Assembly (NCBI GenBank): GCA_963826145.1
Contig: CAWGVW010000001.1
Span: 558,001-622,000, forward strand
DNA: 64,000 nucleotides
From: JBGPLJ01 sp963826145
GTDB lineage: Bacteria; Pseudomonadota; Gammaproteobacteria; Steroidobacterales; Steroidobacteraceae
Direction: 5' to 3'
Every line of letters begins with the position of its first letter. Position 1 is the stretch's first letter. The position numbers and the translations under genes are program-made. Shown piece by piece: positions 1 through 8,403 of this stretch. The notes beneath the pieces were generated by a model. That model was not told the origin of the DNA, searched no databases, and saw nothing but the letters and a program-made list of their open reading frames with translations.

Positions 1-900
1 CCGCTCGACATGCACGAACTCCTCGCACGAGGTCCAAAGAATCCGCTCGAGGAGCTGCGCATCGAACTCTACGAGAAAGTGAATGCGCTCGGTATCGGTG
101 CGCAGGGACTCGGCGGACTTACGACGGTGCTCGACATCAAGATCCGGACGTTTTCGACGCACGCGGCGAGTAAACCGGTCGCGATGATTCCGAACTGCGC
201 GGCGACGCGCCACGCGCACGTCGTGCTCGATGGCAGCGGACCCGCAGCGCTCGATCCGCCGCCCTTGTCCGCGTGGCCCGATGTGCATTGGGGTCCGTCA
301 CCCTCATCGCGCCATGTCGATCTCAATACGCTGACGCGCGCGCAAGTCGTGACCTGGAAGCCGGGCGAGACGTTGCTGTTGACGGGGAAAATGCTCACCG
401 GCCGCGACGCCGCACACAAGCGCATGGCGGATCTTTTCGCGAGCGGTAAAGGCTTGCCAGCCGGAGTCGATTTCAGGAATCGCGTGATCTACTACGTCGG
501 TCCCGTCGATCCGGTGCGCGATGAGGTGGTTGGTCCGGCAGGGCCGACCACTGCGACGCGCATGGACAAGTTCACCGATGTGATGCTCGAGAAGACGGGC
601 CTCCTCGCGATGATTGGCAAGGCGGAACGCGGACCCGCGGCGGTCGCGTCAATCGCAAAGCACAAAGCCGCATACCTGATGGCCATCGGCGGCGCGGCGT
701 ATCTCGTTTCGAAGGCGATCCGCTCCTCGCGCGTCGTCGCGTTCGAGGATCTCGGCATGGAAGCGATCTACGAGTTCGACGTGAAGGACATGCCCGTCAC
801 CGTCGCCGTCGACTGCGCGGGCAACTCGGTGCATGAACAAGCGCCGCGCGAGTGGAGCGAAAAGATTCGCACGCTCAAGATCCCGGTGCGCGTAGCATAA
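1..900 (+). CDS. fumA: Class I fumarate hydratase, C-terminal part (5' end outside window)
   Basis: The reading frame is open from the first base, so the gene begins upstream; about 299 C-terminal residues are present. Class I fumarases are oxygen-sensitive [4Fe-4S] enzymes of the TCA cycle that interconvert fumarate and malate in the cytoplasm. The stretch NALGIGAQGLGGLTTVLDIK and the later RVIYYVGPVDP and GPTTATRMD segments are characteristic of the two-domain FumA/FumB type, with the C-terminal beta domain intact. The gene is convergent with the SDR gene at 980-1747; only a palindromic repeat separates the stop codons. Family assignment is secure; which paralogue it is cannot be told without the N-terminus. 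Confidence 0.93.
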   Translation, partial: PLDMHELLARGPKNPLEELRIELYEKVNALGIGAQGLGGLTTVLDIKIRTFSTHAASKPVAMIPNCAATRHAHVVLDGSGPAALDPPPLSAWPDVHWGPSPSSRHVDLNTLTRAQVVTWKPGETLLLTGKMLTGRDAAHKRMADLFASGKGLPAGVDFRNRVIYYVGPVDPVRDEVVGPAGPTTATRMDKFTDVMLEKTGLLAMIGKAERGPAAVASIAKHKAAYLMAIGGAAYLVSKAIRSSRVVAFEDLGMEAIYEFDVKDMPVTVAVDCAGNSVHEQAPREWSEKIRTLKIPVRVA

Positions 901-980
901 GAAAAGGGGACAGATTTATTTTCCTGGATATCTGAGCGTCCACGCCAGATACGCACGAAAATAAATCTGTCCCCTTTTTC
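901..980. repeat. REP-like palindrome of the GGGGACAGATTTATTTT type
   Basis: Two inverted arms, about 902-921 and 957-977, read AAAAGGGGACAGATTTATTT and its reverse complement, around a loop of about 36 bases. The element starts directly after the fumarase stop and ends at the SDR stop, filling the whole convergent gap. A-rich and T-rich ends on both sides mean it could act as a bidirectional rho-independent terminator. From memory, GGGGACAGA-type palindromes are dispersed in many proteobacteria and often occur with IS200-like Y1 (REP-associated) transposases; none is visible here. The same GGGGACAGA head recurs inside the element at 19.35 kb. Confidence 0.75.
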
Positions 981-1747
981 TACTTCGGCTGCATCCGGAT
1001 CGCGCCGTCGAGGCGGATCGTTTCTCCGTTCAGCATCGGGTTCTCGAAGATGGACTCAACGAGCTGCGCGTACTCATCGGGCTTGCCGAAGCGCGAAGGG
1101 AACGGCACCTGGGCGGCGAGCGACGCTTGCACCTCGGGCTTCATCGCGGAGGCCATCGGTGTCATGAAGATGCCGGGCGCGATTGCCATCACGCGGATGC
1201 CGAACTGCGCGAACTCACGCGCTAGCGGCAGCACCATGCCCATGACGCCCGCCTTCGTCGCGGAATAGGCGACCTGGCCGATCTGGCCTTCGAAGGCTGC
1301 CACCGACGACGTATGAATAAGGAGACCGCGCTCGCCGTCGGCCGTCGGTGCATTCTTCTGCATCAGCGCCGCGGCTGTCTTGTCGACGAAGAACGTCCCG
1401 ACGAGATTGATGTGCACCGTCTTGACGAAAATCTCGCCCGGCATCGGGCCCTCGCGGCCGACAGCACGCCCGGCGCCGATGACGCCGGCGCAATTCACGA
1501 CCAGATTCAAGCCGCCGAGCTTCTCGTGCGCGACGCCTACCGCGGACTTCACTTCATTTTCGTTGGTTACGTCGCAGTGGACATAAAGTGCCTTCGCACC
1601 CAGTCGCGCGACGGCCGCCTGACCCGGCGCGTCTTGCAGATCGAGGATCGCGGCACGGCCACCCGCTGCGACAATGCGCTCGACCATGGCCAGCCCGAGT
1701 CCCGATGCGCCACCGGTCACGATCGCTTTCGCTTCGCTCAACCGCAT
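980..1747 (-). CDS. SDR-family 3-hydroxyacyl-CoA dehydrogenase (HSD10-like)
   Basis: A 255-residue short-chain dehydrogenase. It has the NAD-binding TGGASGLG motif (residues 11-18), NCAG near 85-88, catalytic Ser at about 147-148 and Y-x-x-x-K at Tyr161/Lys165. The overall sequence resembles HSD17B10-type 2-methyl-3-hydroxybutyryl-CoA / 3-hydroxyacyl-CoA dehydrogenases. The start at 1747 is preferred over an upstream in-frame start because it follows the enoyl-CoA hydratase stop in a TGACATG junction, implying translational coupling, and because family proteins begin just before the Rossmann motif. With the upstream hydratase and thiolase it completes a hydration, oxidation and thiolysis sequence, plausibly for isoleucine-derived tiglyl-CoA or similar acyl-CoAs. 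The exact substrate is inference. Confidence 0.85.
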   Translation of the reverse strand: MRLSEAKAIVTGGASGLGLAMVERIVAAGGRAAILDLQDAPGQAAVARLGAKALYVHCDVTNENEVKSAVGVAHEKLGGLNLVVNCAGVIGAGRAVGREGPMPGEIFVKTVHINLVGTFFVDKTAAALMQKNAPTADGERGLLIHTSSVAAFEGQIGQVAYSATKAGVMGMVLPLAREFAQFGIRVMAIAPGIFMTPMASAMKPEVQASLAAQVPFPSRFGKPDEYAQLVESIFENPMLNGETIRLDGAIRMQPK

Positions 1748-1748
1748 G

Positions 1749-2549
1749 TCAGTCACCCTTGCGCGACCAGGACGGCGGCCGCTTTTCCAGGAACGCACTC
1801 ATGCCTTCGCGGCCTTCCTCGCTCATCCGCAGCCGCGCGAGCCGATGTGCCGTGCTCGCGCGCAGCTCGTCATTGGTTCCGCGCGCCGCATGGACTTCGC
1901 GAATGAGCTCTTTGCATTCGCGCAGCGCCTCGGGTCCGGCCTTCAGCAGCAGCTCAACCTGCGCCGCCACGGCTTCGTCGAGCTTTGCGGGTTCACAGAC
2001 TTCGTGCAAAAGCCGTGCATCGAGCGCTACCGCGGCGCTCATCGGCTCGGCGGTTAGCAGATAGCGTCGGGCGAGCCGTTGCCCGATCGCGGCGATCACG
2101 TAAGGTGAAATCGCTGCCGGGACGACACCGAGCCTGACTTCCGTCAGCGCGAAGCGCGCGGTGGTCACGCCGATTGCGATGTCGCAGCAGGCAATGAGAC
2201 CGACGCCGCCGCCATAAGCCGCGCCCTGCACGCGGGCAATCGTCGGCTTCGGCAGCCGATCGAGGGCGGCGAGCATTTCAGTGAGGGCGCGCGCGTCGGC
2301 GAAATTGGCGGCGGAATCGAGCGTCGCCATCTTTTTCATCCAGTCTAGATCGGCACCGGCGCAGAATGTGGGACCTGCGCTCTGCAGGACCACGACGCGC
2401 GCGCGAGGCTCGCGTGCGAGGTTCGTAAAAGTCTCGCGCAGACGCGCAATGGTTTCCGCGTCGAACGCATTGTGCTTGTCCGCCCGATCGAGCGTGACGT
2501 GCGCGACGCCGTGCGCGTCGATCGAGAGCTGAACCGGGGCTGCGGTCAT
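1749..2549 (-). CDS. Enoyl-CoA hydratase/isomerase, methylglutaconyl-CoA hydratase-like
   Basis: A 266-residue crotonase-fold protein. The oxyanion-hole segments are GPTFCAGADLDWM and YGGGVGLIACCDIAI, and the catalytic-Glu region reads FALTEVRLGVVPAAISPYV. That last stretch closely matches 3-methylglutaconyl-CoA hydratases (LiuC/AtuE group) of leucine and isoprenoid catabolism, as I remember them. It is the middle gene of a tight minus-strand operon, seven bases after the thiolase and one base before the SDR gene. A general short-chain enoyl-CoA hydratase role is the safe call; leucine-pathway specificity is inference. Confidence 0.85.
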   Translation of the reverse strand: MTAAPVQLSIDAHGVAHVTLDRADKHNAFDAETIARLRETFTNLAREPRARVVVLQSAGPTFCAGADLDWMKKMATLDSAANFADARALTEMLAALDRLPKPTIARVQGAAYGGGVGLIACCDIAIGVTTARFALTEVRLGVVPAAISPYVIAAIGQRLARRYLLTAEPMSAAVALDARLLHEVCEPAKLDEAVAAQVELLLKAGPEALRECKELIREVHAARGTNDELRASTAHRLARLRMSEEGREGMSAFLEKRPPSWSRKGD

Positions 2550-2555
2550 GATCCG

Positions 2556-3737
2556 TCAGACCACTTCGACGGCGAGTGCCGTCGCTTCGCCGCCGCCGAT
2601 GCAGAGCGAGGCGATGCCGCGCTTCAGCCCGCGGGCCATGAGTGCGTGCACGAGCGTCGTCGTGATGCGGGCACCGGTCGCGCCGATGGGATGACCGAGC
2701 GCGCAGGCGCCGCCGTTCACATTGACGCGGGCGTGATCGATGCCGATGTCCTTCATCGCAGCCATGGTGACGCAGGCAAACGCTTCGTTCACTTCGTAGA
2801 GATCGACGTCATCGGCGCGCCAACCGGTCTGCTCGAGCACTTTGCGGATGGCGCCGACCGGCGCCGTCGTAAACCACGCAGGCTCCTGCGCAAAGCTGCC
2901 GTAGGCCACGATGCGCGCGAGCGGCTTCAGGCCGCGGGCCTTCACCGCTGACGCGCTCGCAATCACCAGTGCGGCCGCGCCGTCGGAGATCGATGAGGAA
3001 CTCGCCGCCGTGACCGTGCCATCCTTCTTGAAGGCGGGCTTCAGAGTTGGAATCTTGGCGATGTCGCAGGTGAAAGGAGTTTCGTCGCGGTCGACGACAC
3101 TCTCGCCCTTGCGCGATTTGACGGTGACGGGTGCGATCTCCCGCTTGAATGCGCCACCCTCGACCGCTTGCAGCGCACGCTTTACCGATGCGCCGGCGAA
3201 CGCATCCTGGTCGGCGCGCGAGAAGCCGTATTTCGCAGCAGTCGCTTCTGCAAAGACCCCCATCAGCTGACCATCCCACGGGCTCTGCAGTCCGTCGGTG
3301 AACATGTGATCGAGCACTTCGCCTGGGCCCATGCGGTAGCCGCCGCGCGCCTTCGGCAATAGATAAGGAGCGTTCGTCATCGACTCGAGCCCGCCGGCGA
3401 GAGCGATTTCGACGTCGCCCGTTCGCAGCTGGTCGGCCGCCATCATGATGGCCTTGAGACCCGAGCCGCACATCTTGTTGACTGTGGTCGTCGGCGTGCC
3501 CGTCGGGACGCCCGCGCCGAGCGCCGCCTGCCGCGCCGGCGCCTGGCCGAGGCCCGCGGGCAGCACGCAGCCGAAAATGACTTCCTGAATGTCCGAGAAT
3601 TTCACGCCGGAGTCCGCGATGGCCGCGGCGGCTGCCGTCGCGCCTAGCTGCGGCGCGGTGACGGCGCTCAGGGCGCCCTGGAACGCGCCGATCGGCGTGC
3701 GGCGTGCGGCGAGGATGAATACGGCGTCGTTCGACAT
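2556..3737 (-). CDS. Acetyl-CoA C-acyltransferase (thiolase)
   Basis: A 393-residue thiolase of typical length. The nucleophilic cysteine is Cys90 in NKMCGSGLKA; the catalytic pair is His349 in ALGHPIGATG and Cys379 in CIGGGEA. It cleaves 3-oxoacyl-CoA to acetyl-CoA plus a shortened acyl-CoA, or runs in reverse. It is the first gene of the thiolase-hydratase-dehydrogenase operon and diverges from icmF. A perfect TATAAT lies 30 bases upstream on the minus strand. Degradative 2-methylacetoacetyl-CoA thiolase and biosynthetic acetoacetyl-CoA thiolase cannot be separated by eye; the neighbours favour the degradative role. Confidence 0.92.
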   Translation of the reverse strand: MSNDAVFILAARRTPIGAFQGALSAVTAPQLGATAAAAAIADSGVKFSDIQEVIFGCVLPAGLGQAPARQAALGAGVPTGTPTTTVNKMCGSGLKAIMMAADQLRTGDVEIALAGGLESMTNAPYLLPKARGGYRMGPGEVLDHMFTDGLQSPWDGQLMGVFAEATAAKYGFSRADQDAFAGASVKRALQAVEGGAFKREIAPVTVKSRKGESVVDRDETPFTCDIAKIPTLKPAFKKDGTVTAASSSSISDGAAALVIASASAVKARGLKPLARIVAYGSFAQEPAWFTTAPVGAIRKVLEQTGWRADDVDLYEVNEAFACVTMAAMKDIGIDHARVNVNGGACALGHPIGATGARITTTLVHALMARGLKRGIASLCIGGGEATALAVEVV

Positions 3738-3767
3738 GGCTCGCGGCTCCGAAAAATCGGGGCGCGG

Positions 3768-3773
3768 ATTATA
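3768..3773 (-). promoter_or_regulatory. Candidate -10 box of the thiolase operon
   Basis: On the minus strand the hexamer is a perfect TATAAT, ending 30 bases before the thiolase ATG. No good -35 box is seen at 16-18 bases spacing. The hexamer lies just downstream of the short leucine-dehydrogenase-like remnant. Confidence 0.45.
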
Positions 3774-3778
3774 CCGGT

Positions 3779-3859
3779 TCAGCGGCGCAGGCGGCCGATC
3801 GCCTCGATGCGCTCGACCTGTTCGTGGCCGTTCTCGCCGAGTGCTTCGAGGAGATTCAT
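3779..3859 (-). pseudogene. Possible remnant of a Leu/Val dehydrogenase gene (26 codons)
   Basis: A minus-strand ORF reads MNLLEALGENGHEQV followed by ERIEAIGRLRR and a stop. The first 15 residues look like the conserved N-terminus of Glu/Leu/Phe/Val dehydrogenases (M-N-x-x-E-x-L-x-x-x-G-H-E-Q-V), and the tail could be the extreme C-terminus of the same family, as if about 330 codons had been deleted in frame. It lies between the divergent thiolase and icmF genes, a sensible place for a branched-chain amino acid dehydrogenase. The match is from memory and short; a leader peptide or chance ORF is possible. Confidence 0.35.
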
Positions 3860-3978
3860 GCCCGTTTCGCGCGTCGCGCCGGGGAGTTGTGCATGTGCGG
3901 AATTATAGGGAGGCAGCGCCTCACCCGCACTGCTAAGATTTGCGCCGCTTGCAACGCACCCTGACCGGGGTTCAATCG

Positions 3979-6900
3979 ATGAGCACTGCTGCCGAACGGC
4001 TGCCCAGGGACGAAGCTGACCCGCGCGGGCCGCTGCGCTTTATCAGCGCGGCCTCGCTCTTCGATGGCCACGACGCCGCCATCAACATCATCCGCCGCAT
4101 CCTGCAGGCGCACGGCGCGGAAGTCATCCACCTCGGACACAACCGCAGCGTCGCCGACATCGTGCGCGCGGCGATCCAGGAAGATGCCGACGGCATCGCG
4201 GTGAGTTCGTATCAGGGCGGCCACAACGAATATTTCCGGTACATGATCGACATGCTGCGCGAGCAGGATGCCGCGCACATCCGCGTCGTCGTAGGCGGCG
4301 GTGGCACTATCGCGCCCGACGAAATCGAGGCGCTCGAGGCGTACGGCGTCGAGAAGATTTACAGCCCCGACGACGGCATGCGCCTCGGGCTCGACGGCAT
4401 GATCGAAGACGTGCTGCGCCGTATCCGCGCGCGGCCGAAGCCTGACATCGAAGGGTTACCATCCTCGGCCGCGGACGATCGGCTGATCGGCCGCGCGATA
4501 TCACTCCTCGAGGGCGCAAACGCCGCTACCGGCGATCTGGAACGGCTGCGCGCGATGCTCGCCGCGCCTGCACCCGCGGTTCCCGTGATCGGCGTGACGG
4601 GCACCGGCGGCGCCGGCAAGTCGAGCCTTACGGATGAATTGCTGAACCGGCTGCTGCGCCAGTTTCCGGAGCGGCGCATTGCCGTCGTCGCGATGGATCC
4701 GACACGGCGCCGAAGTGGCGGCGCGCTCCTGGGCGACCGCATCCGGATGAACAGCCTCGCGAGTCCGCGGGTCTTCATGCGCTCGCTCGCGACGCGCCGG
4801 CAACATCTCGCGACGAGTGCGGTGCTTGCGGACACAGTCGCGCTCCTGCGTTGCGTCGCCTTCGATCTCATCGTCGTCGAGACGGCGGGCATCGGCCAGA
4901 GCGACAGCGAAATCGTCGATCGCGCCGACCTCACGCTCTACGTGATGACGAGCGAGTACGGCGCCGCGAGCCAGCTCGAGAAGATCGACATGCTCGACTT
5001 CGCCGACTTCATCGCGCTCAACAAGTTCGAGAAGCGCGGCGGCGAGGATGCGCTGCGCGACGTGCGCAAGCAGTGGCGGCGCAATCACCCGCAGATGAAA
5101 GTGAGCGACGGCGAAATTCCCGTCTATCCCACCATCGCGAGCCAGTTCAACGACCCGGGCGTCAACCGTCTCTTCAACGCCATCTGCCGCCGGGTGAATG
5201 CAATGCCCGGCGCGGCCAATCGCTGGTCGACCGCGGAGAGCGCCGTCACGGAGTTGCCTCGCCGGCAAGCGGTCATTCCCGGTGCGCGCGTGCGCTATCT
5301 CGCGGAGATTGCAGAAGAGGGGCGTGCCCAGCGCGAGTCCGTGGCGAAGCGCGCCGAAGCGGCGAGCCGCGCGCACGGCCTCTACCGGGCACTTGCGACG
5401 CTCGCCGTGCCGGGCCTGCCGGCGGAACTTGAGCGCCTGACGGCCGCGAGCGGCGACGCTTCGATCGCGGCGCTCGGCAAGAGCTACAACAAGGCGCTCG
5501 ATGAAGTCGGTGCGGAAGGCGTCGCGCTCCTGAAGGAATGGCCGGCGCGCGCCAAGGCGGCGACCGGCGAGCACTACGCGTATCAGGTGCGCGGGCAGAA
5601 GCTTTCCGGCGACAACTACACGACGAGCCTGAGCCGCCAGAGGATTCCGAAGATCGCCGTTCCGCACTTCCGCGACTGGGGCGACACGCTCGCGTTCCTG
5701 CTCGCGGAAAATCTGCCGGGCGGCTTCCCCTACACCGCAGGTGTGTATCCCTATCGCCGCGAGGAAGAGGATCCGACGCGCATGTTCGCGGGCGAGGGCA
5801 CTCCCGAGCGTACCAACCGGCGCTTTCACTACCTTGCGTCCGGCCACGATGCGACGCGCCTGTCGACCGCGTTCGATTCGACGACGCTTTACGGCGAGGA
5901 TCCGGACGAGCGGCCCGACATCTACGGGCGCATCGGCAACTCGGGTGTGTCGATTGCATCGCTCGACGACATGAAGAAGCTCTACTCGGGCTTCGACCTC
6001 TGCTCACCGACGACCTCGGTGTCGATGACGATCAACGGCCCGGCGCCGATGATCCTCGCGATGTTCATGAACACGGCGATCGACCAGCGCGTCGAGCGCT
6101 ATCTAACCGAGTCCGGCCGCTGGCCGGAGGCTGAGAGAAAGATTGCAGCGCTCTACAAGGACCGGCCGCGACCCGCCTACAGCGGCAAGCTCCCGGACGG
6201 CAGTGACGGTTTCGGACTGAAGATGCTCGGCGTCACGGGCGATCAACTCGTCGAGCGGGAGGTGTACGAGAAGATCCGGGCAGAGGCGCTGGCGCTCGTG
6301 CGCGGCACGGTGCAGGCCGACATCCTGAAAGAGGACCAGGCGCAGAACACCTGCATCTTCTCGACGGAGTTTGCACTGCGAGTGATGGGCGACGTGCAGG
6401 CGTATTTCATCGAGAAGGGCGTACGCAATTTCTATTCGGTTTCGATCTCGGGCTATCACATCGCCGAGGCGGGTGCGAACCCGGTGACGCAGCTCGCGTT
6501 CACGCTCGCGAACGGTTTCACCATCGTCGAGTACTACCTCGCGCGCGGCATGAAAATCGATGACTTCGCCCCGAACCTGAGCTTCTTCTTCTCGAACGGG
6601 ATGGACCCGGAGTACGCCGTGATCGGGCGTGTGGCGCGACGCATCTGGGCGCGGGCGATGCGCGACCTCTACAAGGCGGGTGCGCGCAGCCAGATGCTGA
6701 AGTACCACATCCAGACGTCAGGTCGATCGCTGCACGCGCGCGAAATCCAGTTCAACGACATCCGCACGACGCTGCAGGCGCTCTACGCGCTCTTTGACAA
6801 CTGCAACTCGCTGCACACGAACGCGTACGACGAGGCGATCACGACGCCGACCGAGGAGTCCGTGCGCCGCGCCGTCGCAATCCAGCTCGTCATCAATCGC

Positions 6901-7404
6901 GAGCTCGGCCTGAACAAGACGCAGAATCCCTGGCAGGGGTCGTTCGCCATCGAACAGCTGACGGATCTCGTGGAGGAGGCCGTCTATCAGGAGTTCGAGC
7001 GTATCGCCGATCGCGGCGGCGTGCTTGGCGCGATGGAAACGATGTACCAGCGCGGCCGCATCCAGGAAGAGAGCCTCTACTACGAGCAGAAGAAGCACGA
7101 CGGGACGCTGCCGATCGTCGGCGTGAACATGTTCCTGCCGGCGCACCGGTCGGCGGAAGAGCTGCGCAACGCCGAGCTCATCCGCTCGACGGAGGACGAA
7201 AAACAGGATCAGGTGCGCAACGTGCGCGCGTTTCTCGAGCGGCATCGCAGCGAGACGGGCGGAGCACTCGAGCGTTTGCAGCGCATCGCCGCCGCGGGCG
7301 GGAACGTCTTCGGCGAGCTGATGGAATCCGTGAAAGTGGCTTCGCTCGGCAGCATCAGTCACGCGCTCTACGAAGTCGGCGGCCAGTACCGGCGCAACAT
7401 GTGA
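3979..7404 (+). CDS. icmF: Fused isobutyryl-CoA mutase IcmF (B12 domain, GTPase chaperone, mutase)
   Basis: About 1141 residues. Order of parts: B12-binding domain (DGHD at 29-32, with VVVGGGGTI further on); a MeaB/MeaI-like G-protein with Walker A GTGGAGKSS at about 208-216, ETAGIGQSDSE, and NKFEKRGG from residue 348; and a C-terminal mutase barrel beginning near residue 550 with RMFAGEGTPERTNRRFHYL. IcmF isomerises isobutyryl-CoA and n-butyryl-CoA using adenosylcobalamin, and its GTPase supports cofactor loading. The ATG at 3979 is chosen because an earlier in-frame ATG (3940) adds only unconserved residues. It diverges from the acyl-CoA operon, consistent with a catabolic block. The 3' end overlaps convergent plsC by 50 bases. 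Substrate choice among isobutyryl-, isovaleryl- and pivalyl-CoA is not fixed by this sequence. Confidence 0.93.
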   Translation: MSTAAERLPRDEADPRGPLRFISAASLFDGHDAAINIIRRILQAHGAEVIHLGHNRSVADIVRAAIQEDADGIAVSSYQGGHNEYFRYMIDMLREQDAAHIRVVVGGGGTIAPDEIEALEAYGVEKIYSPDDGMRLGLDGMIEDVLRRIRARPKPDIEGLPSSAADDRLIGRAISLLEGANAATGDLERLRAMLAAPAPAVPVIGVTGTGGAGKSSLTDELLNRLLRQFPERRIAVVAMDPTRRRSGGALLGDRIRMNSLASPRVFMRSLATRRQHLATSAVLADTVALLRCVAFDLIVVETAGIGQSDSEIVDRADLTLYVMTSEYGAASQLEKIDMLDFADFIALNKFEKRGGEDALRDVRKQWRRNHPQMKVSDGEIPVYPTIASQFNDPGVNRLFNAICRRVNAMPGAANRWSTAESAVTELPRRQAVIPGARVRYLAEIAEEGRAQRESVAKRAEAASRAHGLYRALATLAVPGLPAELERLTAASGDASIAALGKSYNKALDEVGAEGVALLKEWPARAKAATGEHYAYQVRGQKLSGDNYTTSLSRQRIPKIAVPHFRDWGDTLAFLLAENLPGGFPYTAGVYPYRREEEDPTRMFAGEGTPERTNRRFHYLASGHDATRLSTAFDSTTLYGEDPDERPDIYGRIGNSGVSIASLDDMKKLYSGFDLCSPTTSVSMTINGPAPMILAMFMNTAIDQRVERYLTESGRWPEAERKIAALYKDRPRPAYSGKLPDGSDGFGLKMLGVTGDQLVEREVYEKIRAEALALVRGTVQADILKEDQAQNTCIFSTEFALRVMGDVQAYFIEKGVRNFYSVSISGYHIAEAGANPVTQLAFTLANGFTIVEYYLARGMKIDDFAPNLSFFFSNGMDPEYAVIGRVARRIWARAMRDLYKAGARSQMLKYHIQTSGRSLHAREIQFNDIRTTLQALYALFDNCNSLHTNAYDEAITTPTEESVRRAVAIQLVINRELGLNKTQNPWQGSFAIEQLTDLVEEAVYQEFERIADRGGVLGAMETMYQRGRIQEESLYYEQKKHDGTLPIVGVNMFLPAHRSAEELRNAELIRSTEDEKQDQVRNVRAFLERHRSETGGALERLQRIAAAGGNVFGELMESVKVASLGSISHALYEVGGQYRRNM

Positions 7405-8128
7405 GATCTCTACGCCCGAGGTCGGGCTCGCCGAGCGCGGCGAGCATGTCGCTACGGCTGCGCTCGCGCAGGCGATTGGCGGCATGGCGGTCGGTGCCCT
7501 CGGGCTGCAGCACTTCGATGAAGTCCACACTGATCGATCCCGGGGCCGGCAAGGCGCGATGAGCCGGCATGACTTCGCGGGCGCCGCGGATCGCGGCAAG
7601 AACCAGCGGCCAGCCCATGCGTGTCGCGGCGGTGAATGCGCCGTTGTGAAAGCGCAGGAGACCCCGCTCGCGCGAGAACGTGCCTTCCGGAAAGAAGGCG
7701 AGCGCCTGCCCGCGCTCGGCAGCCCGGAACACCCGGCGGGCATCGAGCGCGCCCTTGTGCCGGTCGTTGCGCTCGACGAACTCCGAACCGATCCGCCGCA
7801 GCAGCCAGTTCGCGAGCGGAACGGTATTCATCTCTTTCTTGATGACGAAACTGAAGCGGGGCGGCAGCACGGCCATCATGACGAGACCGTCGATGTAGCT
7901 CGTGTGGTTCGCGATCACGACACAAGGTCCGGCTGGCAGCCGATCCCGGTTTAGAACCCGGCAGCGCGTCGCCGTGACGCGCAGGTAAGCCCACGCCGCG
8001 GTCCTTGCGATCCCCCGGCGCGCGCGCATGCCGGGCATCACGAGCACGAGAACCAGAGTCGACAGGGCGATGACGACGAACGCCAGCCAGCAATAGAGCC
8101 CGTAGGCGCGTTGCAGCGCGATTCTCAC
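7355..8128 (-). CDS. plsC: 1-acyl-sn-glycerol-3-phosphate acyltransferase (PlsC family)
   Basis: A 257-residue membrane-associated acyltransferase. There is a hydrophobic N-terminal segment at about residues 10-32. The HX4D catalytic motif is NHTSYID (His75, Asp80) and the phosphate-binding motif is FPEGTFSRERG near 145-155. It transfers an acyl chain to lysophosphatidate at the inner membrane in phospholipid synthesis. The C-terminal 16 codons overlap the 3' end of icmF on the other strand. The last 40 or so residues are unusually Arg-rich, so the true stop could be affected by an indel. Confidence 0.88.
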   Translation of the reverse strand: MRIALQRAYGLYCWLAFVVIALSTLVLVLVMPGMRARRGIARTAAWAYLRVTATRCRVLNRDRLPAGPCVVIANHTSYIDGLVMMAVLPPRFSFVIKKEMNTVPLANWLLRRIGSEFVERNDRHKGALDARRVFRAAERGQALAFFPEGTFSRERGLLRFHNGAFTAATRMGWPLVLAAIRGAREVMPAHRALPAPGSISVDFIEVLQPEGTDRHAANRLRERSRSDMLAALGEPDLGRRDLTCCAGTGRRLRRARD

Positions 8129-8403
8129 GACAGCTGCAATCCCGCCTCCGGGCGCGCGAGGGGGACCGCGTTCTGTGAACTGGTTCTCTTTATGTTAATA
8201 GCTCAAATGTTCTGTGAGACTAGTCACGCAAGGGGGGGTACCCCAAACGCATACTGCCTCGGCATTTTGCTGGATCGAAGTTTTATGTGCACGCGCGCCC
8301 CCCGGGATGGCCGGACGGCGCACCGAATTCCCGGGTGGGCATCCACCCTGGCGCTGACGGTACCCGCGGCGCTGCGCCTGCGTGCCGGATCCAATGGAGT
8401 CGC
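8129..8403. other. Divergent intergenic region plsC / xerD
   Basis: No convincing gene is seen in these 275 bases. The stretch 8171-8230 is clearly more A+T-rich than the surroundings. It is bracketed by a direct repeat GTTCTGTGA at 8170-8178 and 8209-8217, whose copies begin 39 bases apart. Further on there is a seven-G run leading into the palindrome GGGGTACCCC, and a short GGGTGG/CCACCC hairpin near 8333-8348. Promoters for both flanking genes are expected here, but no strong -35/-10 pair is evident. Confidence 0.5.
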
